This document shows positions 7,987 to 16,903 of a stretch of DNA of 64,000 nucleotides, piece after piece. Position numbers and translations under genes: made by a program. The notes under the pieces were generated by a model. The model had not been told where the DNA came from, searched no databases, and was given only the letters and a program-made list of their open reading frames with translations. Each line of letters opens with the position of its first letter. Within the stretch, counting starts at the first letter, position 1. The stretch covers positions 62,001 through 126,000 of the forward strand of contig JBJXFE010000065.1 of NCBI GenBank assembly GCA_046153875.1. The letters run 5' to 3'. The stretch comes from JBJXFE01 sp046153875 (GTDB taxonomy: Bacteria; Planctomycetota; Phycisphaerae; Phycisphaerales; UBA1924).

Positions 7987-10197
7987 ATGGCCAGGAAGTT
8001 GACTCAGGCGCACCGGTCGCTGGCGATCAACACGCCGCTCGGCGCGGACAAGCTCGTGCTCCTGGGCTTCTCGGGCTCCGAGGCTCTGTCCACGCTCTTC
8101 GAGTACGACGCCGCGCTGCTCAGCGAGGACACATCGATCGCCCTGGTGGACCTGGTGGGCCAGCCGGTGACGATCCGGGTCGAGCTGACCGAGGACCGGC
8201 ACCGCACCTTCAGCGGGATCGTGAGCCGCTTCGTCCACACGGGCTTCCGCCGGGCCAAAGACGGCGAGGGCGGCTCAGGGTCGAGCGGCTCGGCCGGGTC
8301 CGGCTCGGGCGGTGGGGGTGGTGGGGGCGGCGGCTCCGCGGGGTCCAACGACGGGGAGCACACGCTCGCCGAGTATCGGGCCGCGATCGTGCCGCGGATG
8401 TGGCTGCTCACCCGGCGCGCGGACTGCCGGATCTTCAAGGGCAAAACCGTCCCGCAGATCGTCAAGGAGGTGTGCGCGCCCATCGGCCTGGACGTGGATG
8501 ACCGGTCCCTCGAGTCCACCTATGCCCCATGGGACTACTGCGTCCAGTACCGCGAGACCGACTACAACTTCGTCGCGCGCCTCCTGGAGCAGGAGGGGAT
8601 CTTTTATTTCTTCCGGCACGAGGAGGAGAACCACGTCCTCGTGCTGGGCGACGCCCCCGCGCGGCTCTCCGCCTTCAAGGGCTACGAGGAAATCCGGTAC
8701 ATGCCCCCGGATTCGAACACGCGCGACCTCGAAACGGTCCACGCCTGGTCGGTCGGGCAGGAGATGATGCCCGGGCGGTTCGCCCACAAGGATTTCGACT
8801 TCGTCGCGCCGGACGGCCTCTCACCCTCGATCGCGCAGGCCGACCAGCCGGCGGTGGCGCGGGACCACGAGGTCTTCGACTACCCGGGGGAGTACCTCAC
8901 CTCCGCCGAGGGCGACGCACTGGCGGGCATCCGCCTGGAGGAGTTGCACGTCCGCTCGGAGGTGGGCCGCGGGTCCAGCGATTCCCGGGGCGTCGTGGTC
9001 GGCTCCCTGTTCAAGCTGACAGACCACCCGCGCGAGACGGAGCCCCGCACCTACCTTGTCGCGTCCGCCGCGATCGAGGCCCGTGCGCTGGACTACGAGT
9101 CCGCCGGCGGACAGGACACGGGCCCGGCCGTTTCCGTCGAGTTCACGGCCCTCGACTCCACGCGCCGATTCCGCCCGCCGCGGATCACCCCCAAGCCCGT
9201 CATCCAGGGCCCGCAGACGGCGATCGTCGTGGGCAAGCCCGCCGACGACGGGTCCGGAGGTTCCGGCGCGGCCGCGCCGCCCTCCTCCGCGGGTCCGCCC
9301 GAGGAGATCGCCACGGATGAGCACGGGCGGGTCTGGGTGCGGTTCCACTGGGATCGTGCCGAGACGCCCTCGTGCCCCGTGCGTGTCGCCCAGATGTGGG
9401 CCGGCAAGAAATGGGGCGGCATGTTCATCCCGCGCATCGGCCAGGAGGTCATCATCGAGTTCCTCGAGGGCGACCCGGACCGACCGATCATCACCGGGCG
9501 CGTCTACAACGGCACGCACAAGCCGCCCTACGACCTGCCCACGAACAAAACAATCAGCACCATCAAGTCGGATTCAAGCACGGGCGGCGGCGGCTTCAAC
9601 GAGATCCGCTTTGAAGACAAGAAGGGCGAGGAGCAGGTTTTCATTCACGGCCAGAAGGACTACCACCTGCGCGTCACCAACGAGGAGCGCGAGTGGGTCG
9701 GCCAGGACCGGCACCTGTGGGTCGTCAACGATCAGTTCGAGACCGTCAAGCACGACCGCCACGAAACCGTCGAGAACGACCATTTCGAAAAGGTCGTCCG
9801 CGACCGCAACCTCCTGGTTGCGGGCAAGGAGGCCAAGCACGTCAAGAAGAGCCTCAGCCTGACCGTGACGGAGAACGTGGCGGAGGTCTTCGACAAAGAC
9901 CAGTCTACGATGGTGACCGGGGACCTCTACATCAAGGCCCAGAACATCGTGATCGAGGGGGGCACGAACATTACACTGAAAGTAGGGACCACCTCCATCG
10001 CTATCGAGGAGAACGGCGTCGCGATCACCACCAATGGGAGCGTCAAAGTTGACGCCAAACTCGCGGTCGAACTGACGAGTTCGGGCGCGGACTTCAAGGC
10101 CAAGGGCCTCAACGCCTCCGTCGAAGGGAGCATCGAGGCCAAGCTTGAAGGGGCCGCCTCGGCCGTGGTTAAGGGCGGCATGGTCAAGATCAACTAG
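7987..10197 (+). CDS. vgrG: Type VI secretion spike protein VgrG (TssI)
   Basis: A 736-residue VgrG. ATG at 7987 has GAGGAGG at 7974-7980; a GTG directly before it (7984) is less likely. The gp27-like N-terminal half includes VKEVCAPIGLDV and the diagnostic YCVQYRETDYNFVARLLEQ. The gp5-like OB fold follows (VRFHWDR, MFIPRIGQEVIIEFLEGDPD). A run of V-x-x-D/H repeats (about 560-660) then forms the beta-helix needle, ending in the plain KGGMVKIN with no extra effector domain. Unusual is a Gly/Ser-rich insert (about residues 94-118) inside the gp27-like part. The protein caps the Hcp tube; the PAAR protein at 13613 would sharpen it. Confidence 0.94.
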   Translation: MARKLTQAHRSLAINTPLGADKLVLLGFSGSEALSTLFEYDAALLSEDTSIALVDLVGQPVTIRVELTEDRHRTFSGIVSRFVHTGFRRAKDGEGGSGSSGSAGSGSGGGGGGGGGSAGSNDGEHTLAEYRAAIVPRMWLLTRRADCRIFKGKTVPQIVKEVCAPIGLDVDDRSLESTYAPWDYCVQYRETDYNFVARLLEQEGIFYFFRHEEENHVLVLGDAPARLSAFKGYEEIRYMPPDSNTRDLETVHAWSVGQEMMPGRFAHKDFDFVAPDGLSPSIAQADQPAVARDHEVFDYPGEYLTSAEGDALAGIRLEELHVRSEVGRGSSDSRGVVVGSLFKLTDHPRETEPRTYLVASAAIEARALDYESAGGQDTGPAVSVEFTALDSTRRFRPPRITPKPVIQGPQTAIVVGKPADDGSGGSGAAAPPSSAGPPEEIATDEHGRVWVRFHWDRAETPSCPVRVAQMWAGKKWGGMFIPRIGQEVIIEFLEGDPDRPIITGRVYNGTHKPPYDLPTNKTISTIKSDSSTGGGGFNEIRFEDKKGEEQVFIHGQKDYHLRVTNEEREWVGQDRHLWVVNDQFETVKHDRHETVENDHFEKVVRDRNLLVAGKEAKHVKKSLSLTVTENVAEVFDKDQSTMVTGDLYIKAQNIVIEGGTNITLKVGTTSIAIEENGVAITTNGSVKVDAKLAVELTSSGADFKAKGLNASVEGSIEAKLEGAASAVVKGGMVKIN

Positions 10198-10242
10198 GCA
10201 TCGGCACGTGCTTGAGGCGCTTGAACGCGCAGGAAACCAACG

Positions 10243-10641
10243 ATGGCGAGCCCAAAGGACGGAAAAGCGGGAACCGCGGTATCGCCTGTTGAGCCGAAGG
10301 TGGCCAAGGAGGCTGTGGTCGCCGACCCGGGTGAAGCGTTCGCCGCCGAGGCCCGCGAGTCGCAGAAGCAACCGGCTCAGCGCGGCACGACCAAGGTCCC
10401 CGCGCACAAGCCCACCGCCGAGGAGAACAAGAAGAAAAAGAGCTGGCTCGAGATCGAGCTCAACGACCAGGACGGAGAGCCGGTTGCCGGCGAGCCGTAC
10501 GAGGTCCGGCTCCCGGACGGCACCGCGATCGCGTCGGGCACCCTCGACGAGCACGGGCGGGCCCGGGTCGAGAACATCGATCCGGGGACCGGCAAGGTCA
10601 CGTTCCCGCGCCGCGACGCGTCCGTGTGGTCGAAGAAATGA
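10243..10641 (+). CDS. Small T6SS-linked protein with transthyretin-like beta domain
   Basis: A 132-residue protein. The first 60 residues are charged and disordered-looking, with a Lys-rich patch. The second half is a compact beta domain with WLEIELNDQDGEPVAGEPY, VRLPDG and RVENIDPGTGKVTFP. This resembles carboxypeptidase-regulatory/transthyretin-like modules found next to VgrG and LysM-like proteins in T6SS and phage-tail-like loci. It sits 45 bases after vgrG and just before the predicted protease effector, so an adaptor role linking cargo to VgrG is plausible. The function is inferred from position. Confidence 0.7.
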   Translation: MASPKDGKAGTAVSPVEPKVAKEAVVADPGEAFAAEARESQKQPAQRGTTKVPAHKPTAEENKKKKSWLEIELNDQDGEPVAGEPYEVRLPDGTAIASGTLDEHGRARVENIDPGTGKVTFPRRDASVWSKK

Positions 10642-10646
10642 AGGGC

Positions 10647-10666
10647 GCCCCGCGATCGCGCGGGGC
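10647..10666 (+). other. GC-rich hairpin before the effector gene
   Basis: Perfect 8-bp stem (GCCCCGCG / CGCGGGGC) with a 4-base loop in the 40-base gap between the beta-domain gene and the protease gene. No T-run follows. It may be an mRNA stability or attenuation element that lets the effector be expressed at a different level from vgrG; this is inference. Confidence 0.35.
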
Positions 10667-10681
10667 GGGGGCGAGCGAACC

Positions 10682-12625
10682 ATGCCGATTATCGTTCCAG
10701 CATTGCCAGGCGACACGCTCTGCAACATCGCGATCAGGAACGGCTTCGTTGACTGCGCGCCGATCCGCAACGATCCGGCCAACGCCGGCGCCGACTTCCT
10801 GACCCGAGACCTGCGGCTGGGGGACGTCATCACGGTCCCCGACCGGGCGGACCGCGAGGACCCCGCCTCGACCGAGCGCAGGACCGTTTTCGAGCTCATC
10901 GCGGCCTTCCCCATCAACATCCGCTTCGTCCACGGTTCGCCCGACCGTCCTTTCCGCGACGATGACACGCTCGCGTTTCTCAACGTGAGCAACTTCAGGT
11001 GCGACAAGGCCGGCAACAGCGGGACCACGACGTTTACCGCCGCGTTCGGCTTCAACGCCAACGCCCACGCCGATCTCGACACCTTCAAGGTCGAGGTCTG
11101 CGACCCCGGCGCCCCAGCCAAGATCTTTCCCAATCTCGACGCCCTCCGCCCCTCGCTGGACCCCGTCGGAGCCGTGATCGGCCACGAGCGGCACCCCGGC
11201 GCCGAGCAGGGCGAGCACAACATCCCCCTGGAGTGCCGCAGAGTCTCCAGCGGCACCTGCCACCGCTCGCAATACCTCCGTCTCGTCACCGACCGCACCG
11301 ACTCCAACAGCAACAACCTCCAGCTTCTCATGATCACCGACCCGGCCGATGGCGCCAACGGCGTGAACGACAGCATCCGTATCCTCGATCACGCCGTCGA
11401 AGCTTCGTACCGTCGGACCAACTGCCCAGCCCCCGCGGGCCAGCAGAAGTGCACCGTCCGAACCAGGCTGCGGATCGGGCCGCGACGCAAGCGCCTCCGC
11501 ATCCACGTTCATTGCTTCAACGCCACGGTTGGCGGCGGGCCGATGAACGGCATCACCGAGCCGCAGATTCGCCAGCGCATCCTCCGTCACTTCGGTCGCA
11601 TCTACGCCCAGGCCGAGATCTCCCCGAAGATCGAGGCCGTCGATTTTATCGATCCGCCCGCCGACAACATGCTCGTCATCAGCCCCAACACCGGGCGGCG
11701 GGCCACGGGCGGCTCCACCATCACCTTCACCCTCTCGCAGCCCCCCCCCGCGGGGCCCTCGGCCGCCGACCCCGCCGTGACCGTGATCATCCCGCCGACA
11801 GCCGGGGGGCTGAGTCCGCGCCAGGTGGCGGACTTGATCGCGGTCCAGGTCAACACCATCGCCGGCTTTACGGCGACGGCCTTCTCCGTCGCCCGCAGCG
11901 CCGCCGCCCCGCACGGGGCCGGGGACGTCATCGTCACGCGAACGGACGGCGCCCGCTTGGCGATCATCAACGAGGCGACGAACGATGTCGGCCTGGGCGC
12001 CGCCGGGGTCGTTGTATCGCGGGTGAACCTCAACGCCATCCCGACCGCCAACGCGGCGAACCACATCCCCCACACCCACGAGTACCGCCGCTGCCTGCGG
12101 GCCGCGCCCGGCGACGGCACACGCCTCAACGCCTACATCATCGGCGCGTTCGTCAACCCCAATCTGCTCGGCCAGTCGCTCCTGTGGGGGCGTGATCTCG
12201 CGGGTCCCACGGCGCTCCCGGATGGCACGGTGGTCGAGGGCTTCCAGGGCGACCCGCCCAACAAGTTCGCGTTCCTGCTGCGCGCGGCCTTCGGCGCCGT
12301 CACCATCATGGGGGCGGGCGACGACTTCTTCAACGTCTTCTCGCACGAGGCGATGCACACGCTCGCCGATGTCAACCACCTGACCGAGTCCGCCGCCCGC
12401 AGCGGCAGCGAGTTGATGTTCGGCACGGCCATCCAGACCAACAACGGCGTCGGCGTTCCCAAGCGGATCGCGGACACCCCGCTCTTCCTGAGATGCGATT
12501 TCTGGGACCCGGCCCGACCCAACAACCCGACCATTGTCTCCGCCAAGCTCGGCGACTCAACCAAGGCGCCCGAGACCCTCGTGGAGCGCCTGCGCGACCG
12601 GGCGTCGCCGCTCCTGGAGGACTAA
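10682..12625 (+). CDS. Candidate T6SS zinc metalloprotease effector with LysM-like N-terminus
   Basis: A 647-residue protein beginning at ATG 10682, 40 bases after the previous gene; the frame is open further upstream but that part lies inside vgrG. The N-terminus (about residues 3-55) resembles a LysM-like module: PALPGDTLCNIAIRNGF, then LRLGDVITVPD. The central part is not recognised. Near the C-terminus is a zinc-protease signature HEAMH (H555, E556, H559) followed by TLADVNHL, giving a possible third ligand at H566. No signal peptide is visible, as expected for cargo delivered by contraction. Position between vgrG and PAAR supports an effector role. Activity and target are unknown. Confidence 0.72.
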   Translation: MPIIVPALPGDTLCNIAIRNGFVDCAPIRNDPANAGADFLTRDLRLGDVITVPDRADREDPASTERRTVFELIAAFPINIRFVHGSPDRPFRDDDTLAFLNVSNFRCDKAGNSGTTTFTAAFGFNANAHADLDTFKVEVCDPGAPAKIFPNLDALRPSLDPVGAVIGHERHPGAEQGEHNIPLECRRVSSGTCHRSQYLRLVTDRTDSNSNNLQLLMITDPADGANGVNDSIRILDHAVEASYRRTNCPAPAGQQKCTVRTRLRIGPRRKRLRIHVHCFNATVGGGPMNGITEPQIRQRILRHFGRIYAQAEISPKIEAVDFIDPPADNMLVISPNTGRRATGGSTITFTLSQPPPAGPSAADPAVTVIIPPTAGGLSPRQVADLIAVQVNTIAGFTATAFSVARSAAAPHGAGDVIVTRTDGARLAIINEATNDVGLGAAGVVVSRVNLNAIPTANAANHIPHTHEYRRCLRAAPGDGTRLNAYIIGAFVNPNLLGQSLLWGRDLAGPTALPDGTVVEGFQGDPPNKFAFLLRAAFGAVTIMGAGDDFFNVFSHEAMHTLADVNHLTESAARSGSELMFGTAIQTNNGVGVPKRIADTPLFLRCDFWDPARPNNPTIVSAKLGDSTKAPETLVERLRDRASPLLED

Positions 12626-12631
12626 GGACCC

Positions 12632-13597
12632 ATGCCGACGATCACCATCACCGACGTGCGGAAAACCACCTCCGAGGCCAACGAGGCCCTCGAGACTTTC
12701 GTTTCCGGCGGCGCGGCCGGCAACCCGCGCGCCCCCCGCGGCATCAACCCGGAGACTGTTTCGCTTTTCCTTCAACCGCGCATCAAGCCCGATTCGGGTC
12801 CGAACCTGTACGCCCGCGCTCTCGACCTCATCCGGTTCTACGAGCGGCCGGACGTCGTCCCGGGCATGCTCCTGGCGCTCAACACCCTCGAGGCCGACAC
12901 GCGCGGCATCACGCGCTCCGCGTACGCCATCCAGGCCGCCGCGGACTTCCTGACCGGTAGTTCCCTCGAGAAGGCGTCCGACTACTTCGAGAAGGTCCTC
13001 GTGCCCAAGGTCAGCGATCCCAGCGAATACGCTCTTATGCTCGAGACCGCCGAGGTGCTCGCCCCCAAGGGACGCCCCGTCGAGGCGGTCGCCGCGCGCG
13101 TCCGCGCGGACGTGGCCGCGGCCGATCGGGATCAGCGCCGCAATGAGGCGTCCTTCCGGCGCTATCAGACCGTCGCCGCCGTCGAGCGGAACCAGGTGAA
13201 AGCCGCCCGCGACAAGGCGCCGCGCAAGGCCGCGCTCGCCGCCGCCGCGCCCGGTGCCCGCCGCGACGAACTCGTCCAGGTCTACCTCGGCCGCTCTCCG
13301 CTCAGCGACGAATACACCGAGGTCTGGGCCGCCCGACTGCTGCGCCTCGAGGCTATGGCCGGAGCCGATGGCCCGGTACGGGCCGCCTTCGCCAAGGCCA
13401 TCGATCTGTTGATCGCCGAGATGCCCCCCGAAAAGGCGGGCTTCTGGATCGTTCGCGCCGCTCAGGCGATCATCTACCTGAAGGGCGCTCTCTCCCCAGC
13501 GCACGCGCAATTCTTCGAAAAGGCCGTCGGGGGAGGCCTGAACTTCCTTTGGGACGATCCCGAACCCGATCCTCTCGAAGTCCCGGTCGGTCGTTGA
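12632..13597 (+). CDS. Unknown cytoplasmic protein between predicted effector and PAAR
   Basis: A 321-residue protein, not recognised. It starts 7 bases after the effector stop and ends 16 bases before the PAAR gene, so it belongs to the VgrG module. It has no signal peptide or membrane segment. It is mostly helical by composition, with an Ala/Arg/Lys-rich central segment (about 150-220) and an acidic, Pro-rich C-terminus. Two roles fit the position: a chaperone that loads the effector, or an immunity protein. An immunity protein against a periplasm-acting protease would normally be exported, and this one is not, so an adaptor or a cytoplasmic inhibitor seems more likely. Confidence 0.6.
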   Translation: MPTITITDVRKTTSEANEALETFVSGGAAGNPRAPRGINPETVSLFLQPRIKPDSGPNLYARALDLIRFYERPDVVPGMLLALNTLEADTRGITRSAYAIQAAADFLTGSSLEKASDYFEKVLVPKVSDPSEYALMLETAEVLAPKGRPVEAVAARVRADVAAADRDQRRNEASFRRYQTVAAVERNQVKAARDKAPRKAALAAAAPGARRDELVQVYLGRSPLSDEYTEVWAARLLRLEAMAGADGPVRAAFAKAIDLLIAEMPPEKAGFWIVRAAQAIIYLKGALSPAHAQFFEKAVGGGLNFLWDDPEPDPLEVPVGR

Positions 13598-13612
13598 CCA
13601 GAGGAACCGCCC

Positions 13613-13933
13613 ATGCCTCCAGCCGCACAAGTCACCGGAATGCACATCTGCCCCATGCAGACGCCGACACCCGCCGGCCCGATCCCGCACGTCGGAGGGA
13701 TTATCCAGGGGCCGGGTGCCGCCACCGTCATGGTCGGCGGCATGCCCGCGGCCGTGGTCGGGGACATGTGCATGTGCGTCCTGCCCGCGGGGCCCACCCC
13801 GTGTGACTCAATCGTCAAGGGCTCCGCCACAGTCATGTTCGGCGGGAAGCCCGCGGCCCGGGCCGGCGACAGCACCGCGCACGGCGGAACCCTCGCGCCG
13901 CCCGGCTGCCCGACCGTCATGATCGGCGGATGA
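13613..13933 (+). CDS. PAAR-domain T6SS spike tip protein
   Basis: A 106-residue stand-alone PAAR protein. It shows the repeated short beta elements of the family: PHVGGIIQGPGAATVMVGGMP, AAVVGD, then IVKGSATVMFGGKPAARAGD and STAHGGTL, with His/Cys residues positioned to bind the single zinc ion that folds the cone. PAAR proteins cap the VgrG trimer and often help load cargo. It is the last gene of the T6SS block; the next gene is convergent, on the minus strand, only 28 bases away. Confidence 0.9.
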   Translation: MPPAAQVTGMHICPMQTPTPAGPIPHVGGIIQGPGAATVMVGGMPAAVVGDMCMCVLPAGPTPCDSIVKGSATVMFGGKPAARAGDSTAHGGTLAPPGCPTVMIGG

Positions 13934-13961
13934 TGCCCATCCGCCTTCGCCCTTGCGCCGG

Positions 13962-14513
13962 TCAGCCTCTGGGCTTCACATAGACGCTCTCGGCGTTGAC
14001 CACCAGCGTCCCCGCGTCGTCGCGCTGCGCCACCGTGCCCACGACGCACACCTGGGCGAGCGGGTCGAGGCCGTGAACGCCCCTCAGGTCCGCCTTCAGT
14101 GGGCGCCCGTCGGCCCCGACGATCTGGATTGTCGCGGCGTTGGCGGTCCTGGATTCCAGCGGCTCGCAACAGTAATCCCAGGGTGTGGGGCAGTGGTCGT
14201 CCCCCATCTCGTCGCATCCCTTGACGTCCGCGTCCATGATCGTGAACACCGCGCGCCCGCCCACGAAGGGGTCCATGCTCCCTCCGATCTTGCCGCGGAT
14301 CACGACACGGTCGCCCGCTTTCACACCCGCCTTACTGTCCCGCACGCCGACCACTCCCGCCGGCTCGGCTTCGAGGAAGAGCCCGGCCGGGAGCACCGTG
14401 CTCGCGTCCGCCGGTCCCCCGCGCGCCACCGGCGCCGGGCCCTTCTCACACGCTCCCAGAATCACCGCGGCCGCACCGCACGCCGCCCAACGCACCAGCT
14501 TTGTGAACTTCAC
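13962..14513 (-). CDS. Predicted lipoprotein of the ABC export locus
   Basis: A 183-residue protein with a lipoprotein signal: basic start, hydrophobic core and lipobox ILGAC with the modified Cys at position 22. The mature part looks like a beta-barrel/OB-type domain (DRVVIRGKIGG, FTIMDADVKGCDEMG, QVCVVGTVAQRD), with a Cys-rich patch CPTPWDYCCEP at about residues 108-118. It is the last gene of the minus-strand ABC locus, 36 bases after the second permease. A periplasmic substrate- or metal-binding accessory role is possible, but the sequence does not show it. Confidence 0.72.
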   Translation of the reverse strand: MKFTKLVRWAACGAAAVILGACEKGPAPVARGGPADASTVLPAGLFLEAEPAGVVGVRDSKAGVKAGDRVVIRGKIGGSMDPFVGGRAVFTIMDADVKGCDEMGDDHCPTPWDYCCEPLESRTANAATIQIVGADGRPLKADLRGVHGLDPLAQVCVVGTVAQRDDAGTLVVNAESVYVKPRG

Positions 14514-14549
14514 GGAATCGCTCCTTCATGACGATCATTGCCCGTTGCC

Positions 14550-15716
14550 TCACGCCGCCTTCAACGCCTCCGGGATCGGCAGCCGCAGCGCCCTCAGCGC
14601 GGGCGGGAGCGCCCCGATCATGCCCAGGGCCAGCCCCGCAAGCAACCCCAGCGCGACGACGCCCGCGTCCACACTGAGCCCGAACGCCCCCATCGAGAAC
14701 CGCACCGCCACGCCGTCGAGCGTCAGCACCGCGATCAGACAGGCCAGCAGCGAGCCCGCCGACGCGGCCAGTACGGATTCCTGCGTGAGGCTCGCGACGA
14801 TCGCGCCCCGGCGGAACCCCAGGCACTGGAGCATGCCCAGCTCGCGCACGCGCGACGCGAACGCCGCGTACATGGTGTTCAGCCCACCCAGCAGCCCGCC
14901 CAGAGCGATCAACCCGGCGGTGATCCAGGTGACAACGCGGATGGGGCGGAAGAACGCCGCGAGCTTCGCGTAGTAGTCCGCCTCGGGCATCGCCACCAGC
15001 TCCAAGTCCAGCCGCGATTTCGCGAACGTGTCCACGTCGGCAAACTCAGCCTCGCCCAGCGTGAGCACGACGCACGAGTCCGTATCGCGCCGCGTCAGTT
15101 CCTTCACGTCGGTCAGCGTCATCCAGGCCTCGGCCTCCATCACCGTCCCCGGCGCGACGAACCGACCTGCGATGGTCCATTCGCGCTCCTCGATCCAGAC
15201 CGTGTTCCCCACGGAGAGCCGCGCCGGGCTCACCCCCAGGCGCGTGGACACCAGAGCCCCGACCATGATCTCGTCCCGCCCGCCCTCGGGCGGGCGCCCC
15301 TCCACCATCTGAACGGTGTCGTGGACGAGCAGCGCCCGCGGCGTAACGCCCCGGATCAGCACGAGCCGCGCGTCCTCCTCGTCGGGCCGCGTGCGGACCT
15401 GCAGGTCCACGTGGACCTCCTCCGAGGCGTACGCCACGCCCAGCCGCGTCGCGATTCCGGCGATCGACGCCGACGCGAGCGACCCGACGCTGGCCTTGAT
15501 CTCGCTGCGCTGAATGCTCTCCTCGCTGCCCGCGCCCAGCAGGATGACGTTGTGCTCGCCCCCGCTGGCCCGCAGGCTCCGGTCCATGCCGCGCACGAAC
15601 GCCCCCGCCGCGAGTACGAGCAGCACGACCAGCGTGCTGCCGAAGACCGACAGCGCCAGCCGCACGCGCGACCGCCCGAGGTTGCGAACGCCGTATTCGA
15701 AGGGAAGCAGTCTCAT
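14550..15716 (-). CDS. ABC transporter permease, FtsX/MacB type
   Basis: A 388-residue FtsX-like permease. It has one membrane segment near the N-terminus (about 20-42), a large periplasmic domain (about 43-255), and three clustered C-terminal segments (around GLIALGGLLGG, SAGSLLACLIAVLTL and ALGLLAGLALGMIGALPP). The four-helix MacB topology indicates mechanotransmission rather than direct substrate translocation. It lies 35 bases downstream of a second, related permease. The pair probably forms a heterodimer driven by the ATPase encoded upstream. Confidence 0.87.
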   Translation of the reverse strand: MRLLPFEYGVRNLGRSRVRLALSVFGSTLVVLLVLAAGAFVRGMDRSLRASGGEHNVILLGAGSEESIQRSEIKASVGSLASASIAGIATRLGVAYASEEVHVDLQVRTRPDEEDARLVLIRGVTPRALLVHDTVQMVEGRPPEGGRDEIMVGALVSTRLGVSPARLSVGNTVWIEEREWTIAGRFVAPGTVMEAEAWMTLTDVKELTRRDTDSCVVLTLGEAEFADVDTFAKSRLDLELVAMPEADYYAKLAAFFRPIRVVTWITAGLIALGGLLGGLNTMYAAFASRVRELGMLQCLGFRRGAIVASLTQESVLAASAGSLLACLIAVLTLDGVAVRFSMGAFGLSVDAGVVALGLLAGLALGMIGALPPALRALRLPIPEALKAA

Positions 15717-15751
15717 GGGGTCGCCGAACGATCCTTAGTCACGCCGCCCGC

Positions 15752-16903
15752 TCACACCGCGCGGAAGCACGCCGCAATCTCCCGGCGTGACGCCTGGAAC
15801 GCCGGGATCAGCCCCGCGACCACCCCCAGCACCGCCGAGACCGCCAGCCCGACGACCACCACGCCCGCGCTCGTCGAGACACCAAGGCTGACACCGTCCA
15901 TCGAGAGCGTGAACCGCCCCCAGTGCAGCACGCCCCACGCCGCGAGCGCCCCCCCCGCGCCGCCCGCGAGCGAAAGCAGCACTCCCTCGGCGATGATCAG
16001 CCGCCCGATCAGCCCGCCGCGGAACCCGAGCGTCGCCAGCACCGCGTGCTCCTTGATCCGGTCCTGCACGCCCAGCACCACCGCGTTGGCGACGAGGGCG
16101 AGCACGGCCGCGAGCGCCGCCCAGCCGAGGTACCGCGTGAACCGTACGAGCGCCACCGCGTCGCCCGCGACGCGCGCGATGAACGCCGTCTCGGGTTGCG
16201 TGGACGTCGGCTCCGGGTCCGCGCGGAACAGGTCGTCGATCGCCCGGGCGACCTCCTCCATGCGCGCGGGGTCATCCGTCTTGACGTTGAACTGCGTGAC
16301 GACGCCGTCCCCCTGCTTGTCCACGGCCCGCTGGAGGAAGTCCAGGTGGACGTACCCGACATTGTGGTCCTGGGCCTCGTCGGACCCGATGATCCCCGCG
16401 ACGTACACGGTGATCCCCGCGGCGTCCAGCGTGTCGCCGACCCGCGCTCCGCGTCGGTGCGCCAGGGTCTGGCCGATCAACCCGGCGTCGCTCCGCTTCA
16501 ACCAGTCGTCGAACGACCCGGCCATGAAACGGAACTTCGCGGCCGCCGCCGCGAGGTCCTCGGGCGGCACGCCGCGGAACGTCACCACGTCCAGGCTCGC
16601 GCGGCAGTTGTTCACGATGATCCGCATCGGCACGACCGACGCCACCCCCGGCACCTTCTCGATGCGCCCGCGGTAATGCTGCGGCAGGCGGCTCGTGAAC
16701 GGGCAGAATCGGTTCTCACGGTAGACCACGAGCGTCGTCTCGCGCCCCGCGGACCGGGTCGATTCGGTCACGCCCTGCTGCAGCGCCTGCACGACGCAGA
16801 ACAGAAACATGGCCACCGCGACGCCCGCGAGCGTCAGCCCCGTCCGTGTCCGCTGCCGCACCGCCTGCCTAAGCACGAACGGCCAGTACTTCGCCGCCAG
16901 CAT
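15752..16903 (-). CDS. ABC transporter permease, FtsX/MacB type
   Basis: A 383-residue paralogue of the preceding permease with the same layout: an N-terminal membrane segment (VAVAMFLFCVVQAL), a periplasmic domain, and three C-terminal membrane segments (AALAAVLALVANAVVLG, LSLAGGAGGALAAWGVL, VVVGLAVSAVLGVVAGLIPA). Its 5' end overlaps the ATPase gene by 35 bases, consistent with coupled translation. MacB-like systems move substrates such as lipoproteins, peptides or drugs from the periplasm outward; the substrate here is unknown. Confidence 0.87.
   Translation of the reverse strand: MLAAKYWPFVLRQAVRQRTRTGLTLAGVAVAMFLFCVVQALQQGVTESTRSAGRETTLVVYRENRFCPFTSRLPQHYRGRIEKVPGVASVVPMRIIVNNCRASLDVVTFRGVPPEDLAAAAAKFRFMAGSFDDWLKRSDAGLIGQTLAHRRGARVGDTLDAAGITVYVAGIIGSDEAQDHNVGYVHLDFLQRAVDKQGDGVVTQFNVKTDDPARMEEVARAIDDLFRADPEPTSTQPETAFIARVAGDAVALVRFTRYLGWAALAAVLALVANAVVLGVQDRIKEHAVLATLGFRGGLIGRLIIAEGVLLSLAGGAGGALAAWGVLHWGRFTLSMDGVSLGVSTSAGVVVVGLAVSAVLGVVAGLIPAFQASRREIAACFRAV

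Noticed and set aside
10145..10681. Upstream extension of the protease effector gene
   Set aside because: In frame but overlaps the end of vgrG and the whole small beta-domain gene; the added residues are low-complexity, and an ATG at 10682 gives a sensible LysM-like N-terminus.
14538..16676. Plus-strand open frame of about 712 codons
   Set aside because: Covers two ABC permease genes in antisense; the permeases have clear membrane topology and this frame has none.
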